From: Enterobacter cloacae
GTDB taxonomy: Bacteria > Pseudomonadota > Gammaproteobacteria > Enterobacterales > Enterobacteriaceae
Assembly: GCF_011078175.1 (NCBI RefSeq)
Contig: NZ_JAALCJ010000006.1
Span: 124,001 to 188,000 of the forward strand
Reading direction: 5' to 3'
Length of the DNA stretch: 64,000 nucleotides
Position 1 is the first letter of the stretch. Every line of letters begins with the position of its first letter. Shown here piece after piece: positions 21,456-30,144 of this stretch. A program made the translations under genes and the position numbers. Below the pieces are notes generated by a model that saw only the letters and a list, made by a program, of their open reading frames with translations, was not told where the DNA came from and did no database searches.

Positions 21456-22807
21456 CCGCGCTCTCCAACAGGTTTCAGTTCGATTCGTTTGATGTCACCC
21501 ACCAGCACCAGGTAACTGAGTACCGCCACCAGCGCATGGACGCCGACATAAATTAGCGCACCATTGAAGGAGCCGGTGGTGCCGACGATGTAACCGATAG
21601 CGATTGGGGTGACAATCCCGGAAATGTTGCCAAACATGTTGAACAGACCGCCGCTCAGGCCGCTGATCTCTTTCGGCGCGGTATCCGCCATCACGGCCCA
21701 GCCCAGCGCGCCAATGCCTTTACCAAAGAAAGCCATCGCCATAAAGCCGATAACCATCCACTCCGCATTGACGTAGTTACAGAACACCATGGTCATGGAG
21801 AGCAGCATGCCGAGCACGATTGGCGTTTTACGCGCGATATTCAGCGAACCGGTACGACGCATCAGCCAGTCGGAGATGACCCCGCCAAGCACCCCGCCCA
21901 CGAAGCCGCAGATGGCCGGCACGGAGGCGACAAACCCCGCCTTCAGAATCGACATCCCACGCGCCTGCACCAGGTAAACCGGGAACCAGGTGATGAAGAA
22001 GTAGGTTAAAGCGTTAATGCAGTACTGGCCGAGATAGATACCAATCATCATACGCGTGCCCACGAGCTGTTTGATCTGCGCCCATTTCTGGCTGAACGGG
22101 ACTTTTGCTTTATGGGTTTTCTGATCCATGTTGATCAGCGCTCCACCTTCAGCAATGTAGTCCAGCTCTTTTTTGTTCACGCCCGGATGCTGGTTTGGTT
22201 CGTGGATCACTTTCAGCCAGATGAAGCTGATGACTATGCCCAGCCCGCCCATGAAGAAGAAGACGTGTGACCAGCCCACCTCGTGCGTCAGCCAGCCCAT
22301 GATTGGCGCGAAAATAACCGTCGCGAAGTATTGCGCCGAGTTAAAGATCGCTACCGCCGTCCCCCTCTCCTGCGCCGGGAACCAGGCGGCCACAATGCGG
22401 CTGTTGCCAGGGAAGGATGGCGCTTCCGCTAAGCCCACCAGGAAGCGGAGGGTAAAGAGCGCAATGATAATCCCGAAGCCGCTGAAGATGTCCACGAAGC
22501 CCTGTAACAGGGTAAACATTGACCAGATAAAAATGGACCAGAAATAGACACGTTTTGAACCGAAGCGGTCCAGCAGCCAGCCGCCAGGGATTTGGCCGAT
22601 TACATAGGCCCATGAAAATGCGGAGAAAACATAACCCATACCCACCGGATCAAGTCCGATATCTTTTGCCATCTCAGAGCCGGCAATGGATAACGTGGCA
22701 CGGTCGCCGTAGTTGAAAGAGGTGACGATAAACAGCATCACCACTATCCAGTAGCGGGCGTTGGTGCGCTTCTCAGCGCTGCTCGCCGCGTGGCTTAATG
22801 TACTCAT
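21452..22807 (-). CDS. gudP: D-glucarate/D-galactarate transporter, MFS family
   Basis: Inner-membrane major facilitator that imports glucarate by proton symport, of the anion:cation symporter (phthalate permease) group. The 451-residue protein has about 12 hydrophobic segments, beginning with [20 protein letters not shown] and the signature [20 protein letters not shown] near residue 60. [20 protein letters not shown] marks the end of the first half. It is the first gene of gudP-gudX-gudD-garK. In E. coli the gud genes are activated by CdaR; the 334 bp upstream would hold that promoter, but I cannot point to a CdaR site. Confidence 0.96.
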   Translation of the reverse strand: MSTLSHAASSAEKRTNARYWIVVMLFIVTSFNYGDRATLSIAGSEMAKDIGLDPVGMGYVFSAFSWAYVIGQIPGGWLLDRFGSKRVYFWSIFIWSMFTLLQGFVDIFSGFGIIIALFTLRFLVGLAEAPSFPGNSRIVAAWFPAQERGTAVAIFNSAQYFATVIFAPIMGWLTHEVGWSHVFFFMGGLGIVISFIWLKVIHEPNQHPGVNKKELDYIAEGGALINMDQKTHKAKVPFSQKWAQIKQLVGTRMMIGIYLGQYCINALTYFFITWFPVYLVQARGMSILKAGFVASVPAICGFVGGVLGGVISDWLMRRTGSLNIARKTPIVLGMLLSMTMVFCNYVNAEWMVIGFMAMAFFGKGIGALGWAVMADTAPKEISGLSGGLFNMFGNISGIVTPIAIGYIVGTTGSFNGALIYVGVHALVAVLSYLVLVGDIKRIELKPVGERG

Positions 22808-23141
22808 TGTTGCACTCCTGAAACATAGCTTTCGCCTGGTTCATTCTGTACAGCACCTGTAGGGTAATCAGAATGAGAGATTTGTGTTTGGTTTTGGTAC
22901 GGCCCGAAGCCGTTTTATAGTGACGGGAAAAGTATATGAAGGAGTGACCGGTTCTCTCACCGTGCAGGAACACAACATTGACGGGCGTGGGGAACGTGGT
23001 TTGGGGCATAAGCCCAAAGTGGTGGAAGATACTTCACGGAATTGAGGATAGGGTGCGGCTTCGTTGCCGGGCGGCGGCTTCGCCTTACCCGGCCTGAAAG
23101 ACCCGTAGGCCCGCGCAAGCGAAGCGCCGCCGGGCAGAATG
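22808..23141. promoter_or_regulatory. gudP upstream region with two REP-type palindromes
   Basis: The first 250 bp before gudP hold its promoter and leader; the ribosome-binding sequence is CAGGAGTGCAAC. I see no clear operator. Two facing REP-type units lie at 23066-23095 (gccgggcggcgg, then cgccttacccggcct) and 23105-23135 (gtaggcccgcgcaagcg, then gcgccgccgggc), directly after the yqcA stop. They probably mark the 3' end of the yqcA transcript. Confidence 0.7.
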
Positions 23142-23591
23142 TTATTTGAGAAGTGTGGCCCAGTTCTCCACCCACGGGTTCGACTCGCTTTCTGGCTCAG
23201 GATGTTCACCCGCATCAATCAGCAACATCTCTCCGACGCGCTGAGCGCGCTGTTCCTGCAACAGCGCGTCGAACTGCTTACCGCCGCCGCAGTAATTGGC
23301 ATAAGCGCTATCGCCGAGGGCAATGATGCCATAGTGAACATCTGGCTGATAGCCAAGCTGGTCTTTAATGGCCTGGAAAAGCGGGACGATGCTGTCCGGG
23401 AGATCGCCCTGCCCGGTAGTGGAGGTCACCACCAGGATGTATTTATCTTTATACTTTTCCCAGTCCGCCAGCTCAGGATCTTCATAAACCGTTGCTTTAT
23501 GGCCCTGGTTTACGAGGATTGCTTCCGCTTCCTCCGCCACCAGCAGCGAGTTGCCGTACATCGTGCCGACAAAAATGCCTACTTCAGCCAT
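23142..23591 (-). CDS. yqcA: Flavodoxin YqcA
   Basis: Short-chain FMN-binding electron carrier; its redox partner is not settled. The 149-residue protein starts [20 protein letters not shown], whose GTMYGNS loop binds the FMN phosphate, followed by [18 protein letters not shown] near residue 57 and [20 protein letters not shown] near 92. These are the two isoalloxazine loops of the family. Length equals E. coli YqcA. It is the last gene of yqcC-truC-yqcA, 15 bp after truC. Confidence 0.95.
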   Translation of the reverse strand: MAEVGIFVGTMYGNSLLVAEEAEAILVNQGHKATVYEDPELADWEKYKDKYILVVTSTTGQGDLPDSIVPLFQAIKDQLGYQPDVHYGIIALGDSAYANYCGGGKQFDALLQEQRAQRVGEMLLIDAGEHPEPESESNPWVENWATLLK

Positions 23592-23606
23592 GCTTTGCTC
23601 CCGTCA

Positions 23607-24392
23607 TTATTGCGTTTGCTGTTCATCCTGAACGTTGCCTGCGGCAAACTCAACCCTTTCATTTTCGGGGAGTTGTCCCAGCCAGCCAAACTGTGACAGC
23701 GCCTGCATCCAAACCTCATCCAGCCCCGCGCGAATAACCAGCGGCTCGCCGGTAAACGGGTGCGTCAGGGTTAGCTCGCTGGCGTGCAGCATCAGCCGGT
23801 TGCAGCCAAAATGTTCTGCCGCGCTGCGGTTCTGGCGCAAATCGCCATGCTTACTGTCGCCGATAATCGGGTGTCGCAGGTGCGCAAGGTGGCGGCGAAG
23901 CTGGTGCTTGCGCCCGGTTTTGGGCAAAAGCTCAACCAGACTGTATCGTGTGGTCGGAAATTTGCTGGTCGCCACCGGCATTTCCGTGGTCGCCATACCG
24001 CGATAGTCGGTTACAGCAGGCTGCGGGCCTTTATCTTCGCGGGCAAATTTATCGGCAATTTTATCCAGTTCCTCCACCAGGGGATAATCAAGCGTGGCGG
24101 CGTCCGTCAGCCAGCCACGCGCAATAGCGTGATAGCGTTTCTGGATCTGGTGCTGTTCAAACTGCTGCGCCAGCAGGCGCCCGGCCTCACTGGAAAGCCC
24201 CATCAGCAGAACGCCAGAGGTGGGCCTATCCAGACGGTGGGCGGTAAAGACGTGCTGACCGATTTGATCGCGCACGGTCTGCATGACCACCACTTTCTCA
24301 TCGCGATCGAGCCAGCTCCGGTGCACCAGCCAGCCGGACGGTTTATTCACCGCCACTAACCACTCATCCTGATAAAGGATCTCAAGCGTCAT
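23607..24392 (-). CDS. truC: tRNA pseudouridine(65) synthase TruC
   Basis: Isomerises U65 in the T-stem/acceptor region of certain tRNAs to pseudouridine. The 261-residue RluA-family protein has NKPSGWLVH near residue 16, the catalytic aspartate D55 in HRLDRPTSGVLL, and the C-terminal blocks TGRKHQLRRHLAHL and HPIIGDSKHGD. Length is one residue more than in E. coli. Its start overlaps the yqcC stop by 4 nt (ATGA). Confidence 0.96.
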   Translation of the reverse strand: MTLEILYQDEWLVAVNKPSGWLVHRSWLDRDEKVVVMQTVRDQIGQHVFTAHRLDRPTSGVLLMGLSSEAGRLLAQQFEQHQIQKRYHAIARGWLTDAATLDYPLVEELDKIADKFAREDKGPQPAVTDYRGMATTEMPVATSKFPTTRYSLVELLPKTGRKHQLRRHLAHLRHPIIGDSKHGDLRQNRSAAEHFGCNRLMLHASELTLTHPFTGEPLVIRAGLDEVWMQALSQFGWLGQLPENERVEFAAGNVQDEQQTQ

Positions 24393-24718
24393 ACATCGTC
24401 ACCGGCGAAAAGCGCATCCAGCTTTTCCAGCTCTACCAGCATCATTGCGCGCGCCGGGTGGGTTGTTTCCAGCGCCATTTCGTAATAGGGGGAGACGGCA
24501 AAAGACGCGGGCAACGCGTGGCCACCCTCCAGCAGCGCGTGCATACGCGGAATTAATACCCACTGGAGCCACTCAAACGGGGCCAGCGTATCCAGACAAA
24601 ACGGTTGGGTGCTGGCGAACGCTTCTGGCTGCGGCGCATTATCCTGCCACAGCTGATGCTGGCGCATAAGGGCTTCGATGGCGTGCAACTGCGCACGAAC
24701 GCTATCGTGATGCGACAT
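24389..24718 (-). CDS. yqcC: DUF446 family protein YqcC
   Basis: Conserved small protein of unknown function. The 109-residue product starts MSHHDSVRAQLHAIEALMRQ and contains the family block FEWLQWVLIPRMHALLE and a C-terminal helix ARAMMLVELEKLDALFAGDD. An upstream in-frame start would put 36 residues inside the csrB terminator region and was rejected; the ATG ending at 24718 follows a GAGG sequence. It is the first gene of yqcC-truC-yqcA, just downstream of the csrB terminator on the same strand. Confidence 0.93.
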   Translation of the reverse strand: MSHHDSVRAQLHAIEALMRQHQLWQDNAPQPEAFASTQPFCLDTLAPFEWLQWVLIPRMHALLEGGHALPASFAVSPYYEMALETTHPARAMMLVELEKLDALFAGDDV

Positions 24719-24774
24719 ATATACCTCAACTGAAAAACGGAATGGCGCGAAGCATAGCATTGCGGAAGACAGAA

Positions 24775-25140
24775 ATAAAAAAAGGGAGCACTGTAAAAAC
24801 AGTGCTCCCGGTTCGTTTCGCAGCATTCCAGCTACAATACGTGCTCCCTGCTCGTCCGTGACAACTTTTCCTGATGCCCGAAGGCCTGGTCATCCTTTTA
24901 CCTTTTGCTTCCTGCTCACATCATCCTGATGTGTAGGTTTCATCCTGAAACGTCCTGGCCATCCTGACCCACCGACCATCCCGATCGGCTCTCGTTCTCC
25001 TTCCTGGAGGTGTCCCTTACGCATCCTGCGTGATCCACTTTGCTTCATCCTGAAGCCTTCCTGCGGCGTCATCCTGACGTGTTCCTGGTAAGAAACGTCA
25101 TCATCCTGATGTTCGTTTCTCGTGTCGGCATCCTGTCGAC
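24775..25140 (-). ncRNA. csrB: CsrB regulatory RNA
   Basis: CsrB sequesters the RNA-binding translational regulator CsrA, and thereby derepresses glycogen, biofilm and gluconeogenic functions. The minus-strand transcript would start GTCGACAGGATGCC at 25140, like E. coli CsrB. By hand count it has about 23 GGA triplets, many within CAGGATG hairpin loops. It ends in a strong terminator: GGGAGCACTG and CAGTGCTCCC around a TTTTTA loop, followed by seven T (24775-24805). It lies between syd and yqcC as in E. coli, and the length of about 366 nt matches. Short frames across this interval are spurious. Confidence 0.97.
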
Positions 25141-25308
25141 ACAGATAGAATCCGCTATTCTGCTTCGTCTTACAACCCACCTTGTGAGCAATGTCAGCCA
25201 GGCGAAACGGGAGAACACTTGCCAGAAGGCCACTAACTCTTTGAAAGAAAAGTTAATATTAATCTGAAATTCCTAAGACAATGCTAATTGTTTCGGCGAT
25301 GTCTCACA

Positions 25309-25336
25309 GAGCGTGTAAGAGATCTCTCACACGCTC
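25309..25336. promoter_or_regulatory. UvrY/GacA-type box upstream of csrB, inside a 28-bp near-perfect palindrome
   Basis: Contains TGTAAG-AGATCT-CTCACA, matching the GacA/UvrY consensus TGTAAG-N6-CTTACA with one change. The symmetry extends outward to GAGCGTG and CACGCTC, leaving only one mismatched pair in 28 bp. It lies about 170 bp upstream of the csrB start, consistent with the distal UvrY site in E. coli. It also sits 14 bp after the syd stop, so its RNA could form a hairpin at the syd 3' end. Confidence 0.85.
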
Positions 25337-25350
25337 AGTAGCATAATGGA

Positions 25351-25896
25351 TTACAGAAGTGGCTCAAGTCGGGTAAGGAAATCCGCAAGTGAAGGCGCGA
25401 GAACATCGCGATTGCGGGTGCCGAGCGTTTCTTTAATGACCTCGCCAGACAGGTTGCAGACAGATATAACGTCCAGTTCACTGTCGAGCGTCGCAATAAA
25501 GAGAGTCGGAGAAAGCTTAAGACGTTTTTGCGTGACCAGGTGACCGATAAGGTTTTCCTGAACGCGTTGAAGATCGTCTTCGCTCCAGGTTTGCAGCAGC
25601 GTCAGCGGCTGTCGTGCAAAACATGCCGTCATATCTCCGGCAAACTGCGTGGTATAAAATGCATGAAGCGCAGGTTGTATCACAATGTCCATTGCGCGTT
25701 CAACCGCATTTACATTCTGCTCGCCCGTGAACGGTTTCGGTTGCCAGATAACGTAATCATCCTGCGAAGCGAGTATGCACGGTGACGGCACGCCATATAA
25801 ATCAGTACTTTGCGGCCAAGTCCCCCGCTTTTCATGCCAGGCATCGCAATAGCGGGTCGTGAAGGACGTCAGGGCATTTGCAGTTTCGATATCCAC
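25351..25896 (-). CDS. syd: SecY-interacting protein Syd
   Basis: Soluble protein that binds SecY at the cytoplasmic face of the inner membrane and may monitor assembly of the translocon. The 181-residue protein equals E. coli Syd in length. Conserved blocks are [54 protein letters not shown] and [20 protein letters not shown]. It is divergent from queF across 69 bp and lies just upstream of the csrB control region on the same strand. Confidence 0.96.
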   Translation of the reverse strand: MDIETANALTSFTTRYCDAWHEKRGTWPQSTDLYGVPSPCILASQDDYVIWQPKPFTGEQNVNAVERAMDIVIQPALHAFYTTQFAGDMTACFARQPLTLLQTWSEDDLQRVQENLIGHLVTQKRLKLSPTLFIATLDSELDVISVCNLSGEVIKETLGTRNRDVLAPSLADFLTRLEPLL

Positions 25897-25965
25897 CGAT
25901 TTCTCTCTTCTTGTAAGACAGGATAAACTCAGCCCATAAGTGTACCTGTAAAGTGGCTATGAAAC

Positions 25966-26808
25966 ATGTCTTACGAAAATCATCAGGCGTTAACGGGCTT
26001 AACGCTGGGTAAATCGACCGATTACCGCGACACCTACGATGCAAGCCTGCTGCAAGGCGTGCCGCGCAGTCTGAACCGCGATCCGCTCGGGCTGCACGCT
26101 GACGCGCTGCCGTTTGTCGGCGGCGACATCTGGACGCTGTACGAACTCTCCTGGCTGAATGCGCGCGGTCTGCCGCAGGTGGCCGTGGGCCATGTCGAGC
26201 TGGATTTCGCCAGCGTAAACCTGGTCGAATCCAAGAGCTTTAAGCTCTATCTCAACAGTTTTAACCAGACCAAATTTAACAGCTGGGACGAGGTACAACA
26301 GACGCTTGAACGTGATTTAAGCGCGTGCGCGCAGGGGAACGTAACCGTCTCGTTATACCGTCTGCATGAGCTGGAAGGGCAGCCTATCGCCCATTTCCAC
26401 GGCACCTGCATCGACGATCAGGACATTGAGGTGGAAAGCTATGAATTTAGCACCGACTACCTGGAAAACGCGGCGGGCGGTAAAGTGGTTAACGAGACGC
26501 TGGTCAGCCATCTGCTGAAATCCAACTGCCTTATCACCCATCAGCCGGACTGGGGCTCGGTACAGATCCAGTACCGCGGCCCGCAGATTGATCGTGAAAA
26601 GCTGCTGCGTTACCTGGTGTCATTCCGGCATCACAACGAATTCCACGAACAATGCGTGGAGCGCATCTTCAACGACATCCAGCGTTTCTGCCAGCCCGAA
26701 ACGCTGAGCGTTTACGCCCGCTATACCCGTCGCGGCGGCCTGGATATCAACCCGTGGCGCACCAATACCGATTTTGTGCCCGCCACCGGACGGCTGGTGC
26801 GCCAGTAA
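25966..26808 (+). CDS. queF: NADPH-dependent 7-cyano-7-deazaguanine reductase QueF
   Basis: Reduces the nitrile preQ0 to the aminomethyl base preQ1, the last free-base step before tRNA insertion by Tgt. The 280-residue protein is of the long bimodular YqcD/QueF type. The QueF motif ESKSFKLY is at residues 88-95 and the catalytic cysteine is C188 in [18 protein letters not shown], in the C-terminal half. It ends [17 protein letters not shown]. It is divergent from syd. With queD and queE at 2-3 kb it completes three of the four preQ1 enzymes. Confidence 0.96.
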   Translation: MSYENHQALTGLTLGKSTDYRDTYDASLLQGVPRSLNRDPLGLHADALPFVGGDIWTLYELSWLNARGLPQVAVGHVELDFASVNLVESKSFKLYLNSFNQTKFNSWDEVQQTLERDLSACAQGNVTVSLYRLHELEGQPIAHFHGTCIDDQDIEVESYEFSTDYLENAAGGKVVNETLVSHLLKSNCLITHQPDWGSVQIQYRGPQIDREKLLRYLVSFRHHNEFHEQCVERIFNDIQRFCQPETLSVYARYTRRGGLDINPWRTNTDFVPATGRLVRQ

Positions 26809-26817
26809 GATAAATTT

Positions 26818-26860
26818 TTTCACAATATGCGGGCGGTATTCCGCCCGAAGTGTTGTGAAA
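26818..26860 (+). terminator. Long hairpin after queF
   Basis: An inner stem CGGGCGG-tatt-CCGCCCG (26830-26847) is enclosed by TTTCACAA (26818-26825) and TTGTGAAA (26853-26860). No T-run follows on the plus strand, so it may be a factor-assisted 3' end of queF or an element in the ppnN leader, 64 bp before that gene. Confidence 0.55.
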
Positions 26861-26924
26861 CGTCATAAGCCAGGGCTATTGTAATCAACAGGGAAAGACG
26901 ATAATCGTCCCGTAAGGAGCTCAC

Positions 26925-28289
26925 TTGATTACACATATTAGCCCGCTTGGCTCTATGGATATGTTGTCGCAGCTGGAAGTGGACATGCTTAAACGCACTG
27001 CCAGTAGCGACCTTTATCAACTGTTTCGTAACTGTTCACTTGCCGTACTGAACTCCGGAAGCCTGACCGACAACAGTAAAGAGCTGCTGTCCCGCTTCGA
27101 AAGTTTTGATATCAACGTGCTGCGCCGCGAGCGCGGGGTGAAGCTGGAAGTGATCAACCCGCCGGAAGAGGCGTTTGTCGACGGGCGTATTATTCGCTCA
27201 CTTCAGGCTAACCTGTTTGCCGTGCTGCGCGACATCCTGTTTGTTAACGGCCAGATCAGCAACGCCGGTCGTTTCCAGCATCTTGACCTGGAAAGCTCCG
27301 TTCATATCACCAACCTGGTTTTCTCCATTCTGCGTAACGCCCGTGCCCTGCACGTGGGTGAAGCACCGAACATGGTCGTCTGCTGGGGTGGTCACTCCAT
27401 TAACGAAACCGAATACCTGTATGCCCGCCGCGTGGGGACGCAGCTCGGCCTGCGCGAACTGAATATCTGTACCGGTTGCGGTCCTGGTGCGATGGAAGCG
27501 CCAATGAAAGGCGCGGCAGTAGGACACGCGCAGCAACGCTATAAAGAAGGCCGTTTTATCGGCATGACCGAGCCGTCGATCATCGCCGCTGAGCCGCCTA
27601 ACCCGCTGGTTAACGAACTGATTATTATGCCGGATATCGAAAAACGTCTTGAGGCGTTTGTCCGTATCGCGCACGGCATCATCATCTTCCCGGGCGGCGT
27701 AGGTACGGCTGAAGAGCTGCTTTACCTGCTGGGGATCCTGATGAACCCGGCCAACAAAGATCAGGTTCTGCCGCTGATCCTGACCGGCCCGAAAGAGAGC
27801 GCCGACTACTTCCGCGTACTGGACGAGTTTATCGTGCATACGCTGGGCGAAGACGCGCGCCGTCACTACCGCATTATCATTGACGATGCCGCAGAAGTGG
27901 CTCGTCAGATGAAAAAAGCGATGCCGCTGGTGAAAGAGAATCGTCGTGATACCGGGGATGCCTACAGCTTTAACTGGTCTATCCGTATCGCACCGGATCT
28001 CCAGATCCCCTTCGAGCCGTCGCATGAGAACATGGCGAACCTCAAACTCTATCCGGATCAGCCGGTGGAGGTGCTGGCTGCCGACCTGCGTCGCGCCTTC
28101 TCAGGCATCGTGGCGGGGAACGTGAAAGAGGTAGGGATCCGTGCGATTGAAGCGTTCGGGCCATATAAGATCCACGGTGACCCGGAGATGATGCGCCGCA
28201 TGGATGACATGTTGCAGGGCTTTGTCGCTCAACACCGCATGAAGCTTCCAGGCTCTGCCTATATTCCGTGTTACGAAATCATCAAGTAA
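26925..28289 (+). CDS. ppnN: Pyrimidine/purine nucleotide 5'-monophosphate nucleosidase PpnN
   Basis: Cleaves nucleoside monophosphates to base and ribose 5-phosphate and is activated by ppGpp in E. coli. The 454-residue protein uses a TTG start (26925) with AAGGAG nine bases upstream; this gives the E. coli length and N terminus ([20 protein letters not shown]). The central LOG-like domain has [17 protein letters not shown] and [20 protein letters not shown], the PGGxGTxxE signature. It was formerly called YgdH. Confidence 0.96.
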   Translation: MITHISPLGSMDMLSQLEVDMLKRTASSDLYQLFRNCSLAVLNSGSLTDNSKELLSRFESFDINVLRRERGVKLEVINPPEEAFVDGRIIRSLQANLFAVLRDILFVNGQISNAGRFQHLDLESSVHITNLVFSILRNARALHVGEAPNMVVCWGGHSINETEYLYARRVGTQLGLRELNICTGCGPGAMEAPMKGAAVGHAQQRYKEGRFIGMTEPSIIAAEPPNPLVNELIIMPDIEKRLEAFVRIAHGIIIFPGGVGTAEELLYLLGILMNPANKDQVLPLILTGPKESADYFRVLDEFIVHTLGEDARRHYRIIIDDAAEVARQMKKAMPLVKENRRDTGDAYSFNWSIRIAPDLQIPFEPSHENMANLKLYPDQPVEVLAADLRRAFSGIVAGNVKEVGIRAIEAFGPYKIHGDPEMMRRMDDMLQGFVAQHRMKLPGSAYIPCYEIIK

Positions 28290-28310
28290 AGCGACATTTC
28301 TCTCCTCTTA

Positions 28311-28336
28311 AGCCGGATCGTCATCCGGCTTTTTAT
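28311..28336 (+). terminator. Intrinsic terminator of ppnN
   Basis: AGCCGGAT-cgtc-ATCCGGCT followed by TTTTATT, 22 bp after the ppnN stop. Confidence 0.92.
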
Positions 28337-28792
28337 TAGCGATGCAATTCATAGCGATCTTCAATGTTATTAACAAATCTGCCGCCCGCGCAAACGATTA
28401 CCTCGTTTTTGAAAGCGTAAATAATCAGGCTTAAGCCAAATTATCCGTCAGAAAATACTAAAATCCCATTTCTTTACAGCGAAAGACACCTATCTCACGG
28501 ATTCACCTTTTCGAAAACATGTCGTTAATGGTAGCCTTCGCGCCCGTAAATTCTCTTTGATGTTTTTTTAACAGATAAATGGTCTAAAGATACCCACATC
28601 ATAAGTGGATTATTGCATTTGGGATCGCGATCACTGATAGATTCATAACTAGAATGTATCTTTCCGCCCGCCAATAGTTACGGGCAAAAATTATTAAAAA
28701 ACCGTCACTGAACGAATTTCATATTACCGTCAGGCACTTTTTCATCGGATTTGACTAACAACCTGACAATTTGCTTCCTCCAGGAGATACAG
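28337..28792. promoter_or_regulatory. AT-rich sdaC control region with a CRP-like site
   Basis: This 456-bp gap has no gene. A CRP-like site TGGGA-TCGCGA-TCACT lies at 28620-28635, two changes from TGTGA-N6-TCACA. The AT-rich sequence after it contains -10-like words (TAGAAT at 28650, TGTATC at 28655) at a spacing compatible with activation. In E. coli sdaCB is activated by CRP. The ribosome-binding sequence CAGGAG precedes the sdaC ATG. I see nothing definable between 28337 and about 28550. Confidence 0.6.
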
Positions 28793-30082
28793 ATGGAAAC
28801 CACTCAAACCAGCACCGTTGCTTCGATTGAATCCCGAAGCGGTTGGCGCAAAACGGATACCATGTGGATGCTTGGCCTGTACGGCACAGCAATCGGCGCT
28901 GGTGTACTGTTCCTTCCTATCAACGCAGGTGTCGGCGGCCTGATCCCGCTGATCATCATGGCAATCATCGCCTTCCCGATGACCTTCTTTGCACACCGCG
29001 GTCTGACCCGCTTCGTGCTGTCCGGTAAAAACCCGGGCGAGGACATCACTGAAGTCGTTGAAGAACACTTTGGCGTCGGCGCAGGTAAGCTGATAACCCT
29101 GCTCTACTTCTTTGCGATTTACCCGATTCTGCTGGTTTATAGCGTTGCTATCACCAACACCGTTGAAAGCTTCATGATGCATCAGCTTCAGATGACCCCG
29201 CCGCCGCGTGCGATTCTGTCACTGATCCTGATCGTCGGTATGATGACCATCGTGCGCTTCGGCGAGCAGATGATTGTGAAAGCGATGAGCGTGCTGGTGT
29301 TCCCGTTTGTGGCGGCTCTGATGTTGCTGGCTCTGTACCTGATCCCACAGTGGAACGGCGCTGCGCTGGAAACCCTGTCTCTGAGCAGCGCATCCACGAC
29401 CGGCAACGGCCTGCTGCTGACCCTGTGGCTGGCGATCCCGGTAATGGTGTTCTCCTTCAACCACTCGCCAATCATCTCTTCCTTCGCAGTAGCGAAGCGT
29501 GAAGAGTACGGTAATGGCGCAGAGAAGAAGTGCTCCAGCATCCTGGCTCGCGCGCACATCATGATGGTACTGACCGTAATGTTCTTCGTATTCAGCTGCG
29601 TGCTGAGCCTCTCCCCGGCGGATCTGGCGGCGGCGAAAGAGCAGAACATCTCTATTCTGTCTTACCTGGCAAACCACTTTAACGCACCGCTGATTGCGTG
29701 GATGGCGCCGATCATCGCAATTATCGCCATCACCAAATCCTTCCTGGGCCACTACCTGGGCGCACGTGAAGGCTTCAACGGCATGGTGATTAAATCTCTG
29801 CGTGGTAAAGGCAAGACCATTGAAATCAACCGTCTGAATAAAATCACCGCGCTGTTCATGCTGGTGACCACCTGGGCGGTAGCCACCCTGAACCCAAGCA
29901 TTCTGGGCATGATTGAAACCCTGGGCGGCCCGATTATCGCGATGATCCTGTTCCTGATGCCGATGTACGCGATTCAGAAAGTGCCTGCGATGCGTAAATA
30001 CAGCGGCCATATCAGCAACGTGTTCGTTGTTGTGATGGGTCTGATTGCCATCTCCGCTATTTTCTACTCGCTGTTCAGCTAA
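28793..30082 (+). CDS. sdaC: L-serine:H+ symporter SdaC
   Basis: Inner-membrane serine permease of the hydroxy/aromatic amino acid permease family. The 429-residue protein starts [20 protein letters not shown]; an upstream in-frame codon at 28751 was rejected because the ATG at 28793 follows CAGGAGATACAG and gives the E. coli length. About 11 hydrophobic segments follow, the first carrying [20 protein letters not shown]. It is paired with sdaB for serine uptake and deamination. Confidence 0.97.
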   Translation: METTQTSTVASIESRSGWRKTDTMWMLGLYGTAIGAGVLFLPINAGVGGLIPLIIMAIIAFPMTFFAHRGLTRFVLSGKNPGEDITEVVEEHFGVGAGKLITLLYFFAIYPILLVYSVAITNTVESFMMHQLQMTPPPRAILSLILIVGMMTIVRFGEQMIVKAMSVLVFPFVAALMLLALYLIPQWNGAALETLSLSSASTTGNGLLLTLWLAIPVMVFSFNHSPIISSFAVAKREEYGNGAEKKCSSILARAHIMMVLTVMFFVFSCVLSLSPADLAAAKEQNISILSYLANHFNAPLIAWMAPIIAIIAITKSFLGHYLGAREGFNGMVIKSLRGKGKTIEINRLNKITALFMLVTTWAVATLNPSILGMIETLGGPIIAMILFLMPMYAIQKVPAMRKYSGHISNVFVVVMGLIAISAIFYSLFS

Positions 30083-30090
30083 TACCTCCT

Positions 30091-30110
30091 GCGCCGTCTG
30101 CGGACGGCGC
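30091..30110 (+). repeat. Perfect hairpin in the sdaC-sdaB gap
   Basis: GCGCCGTC-tgcg-GACGGCGC forms an 8-bp GC-rich stem eight bases after the sdaC stop. No T-run follows, so it looks like an mRNA-stabilising or differential-expression hairpin within the operon. Confidence 0.6.
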
Positions 30111-30144
30111 ACTTCTCCCCTCTGACTGAAGCAATGGACGCATC

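Noticed and set aside
24775..25140. Regularly repeated CATCCTG words suggesting a CRISPR array
   Set aside because: Spacing is irregular and the words are CsrA-binding GGA hairpins of CsrB, which ends in an intrinsic terminator.
25040..25267. 75-codon frame and antisense frame over csrB
   Set aside because: The interval is the CsrB RNA; repeated CATCCTG words keep frames open by chance.
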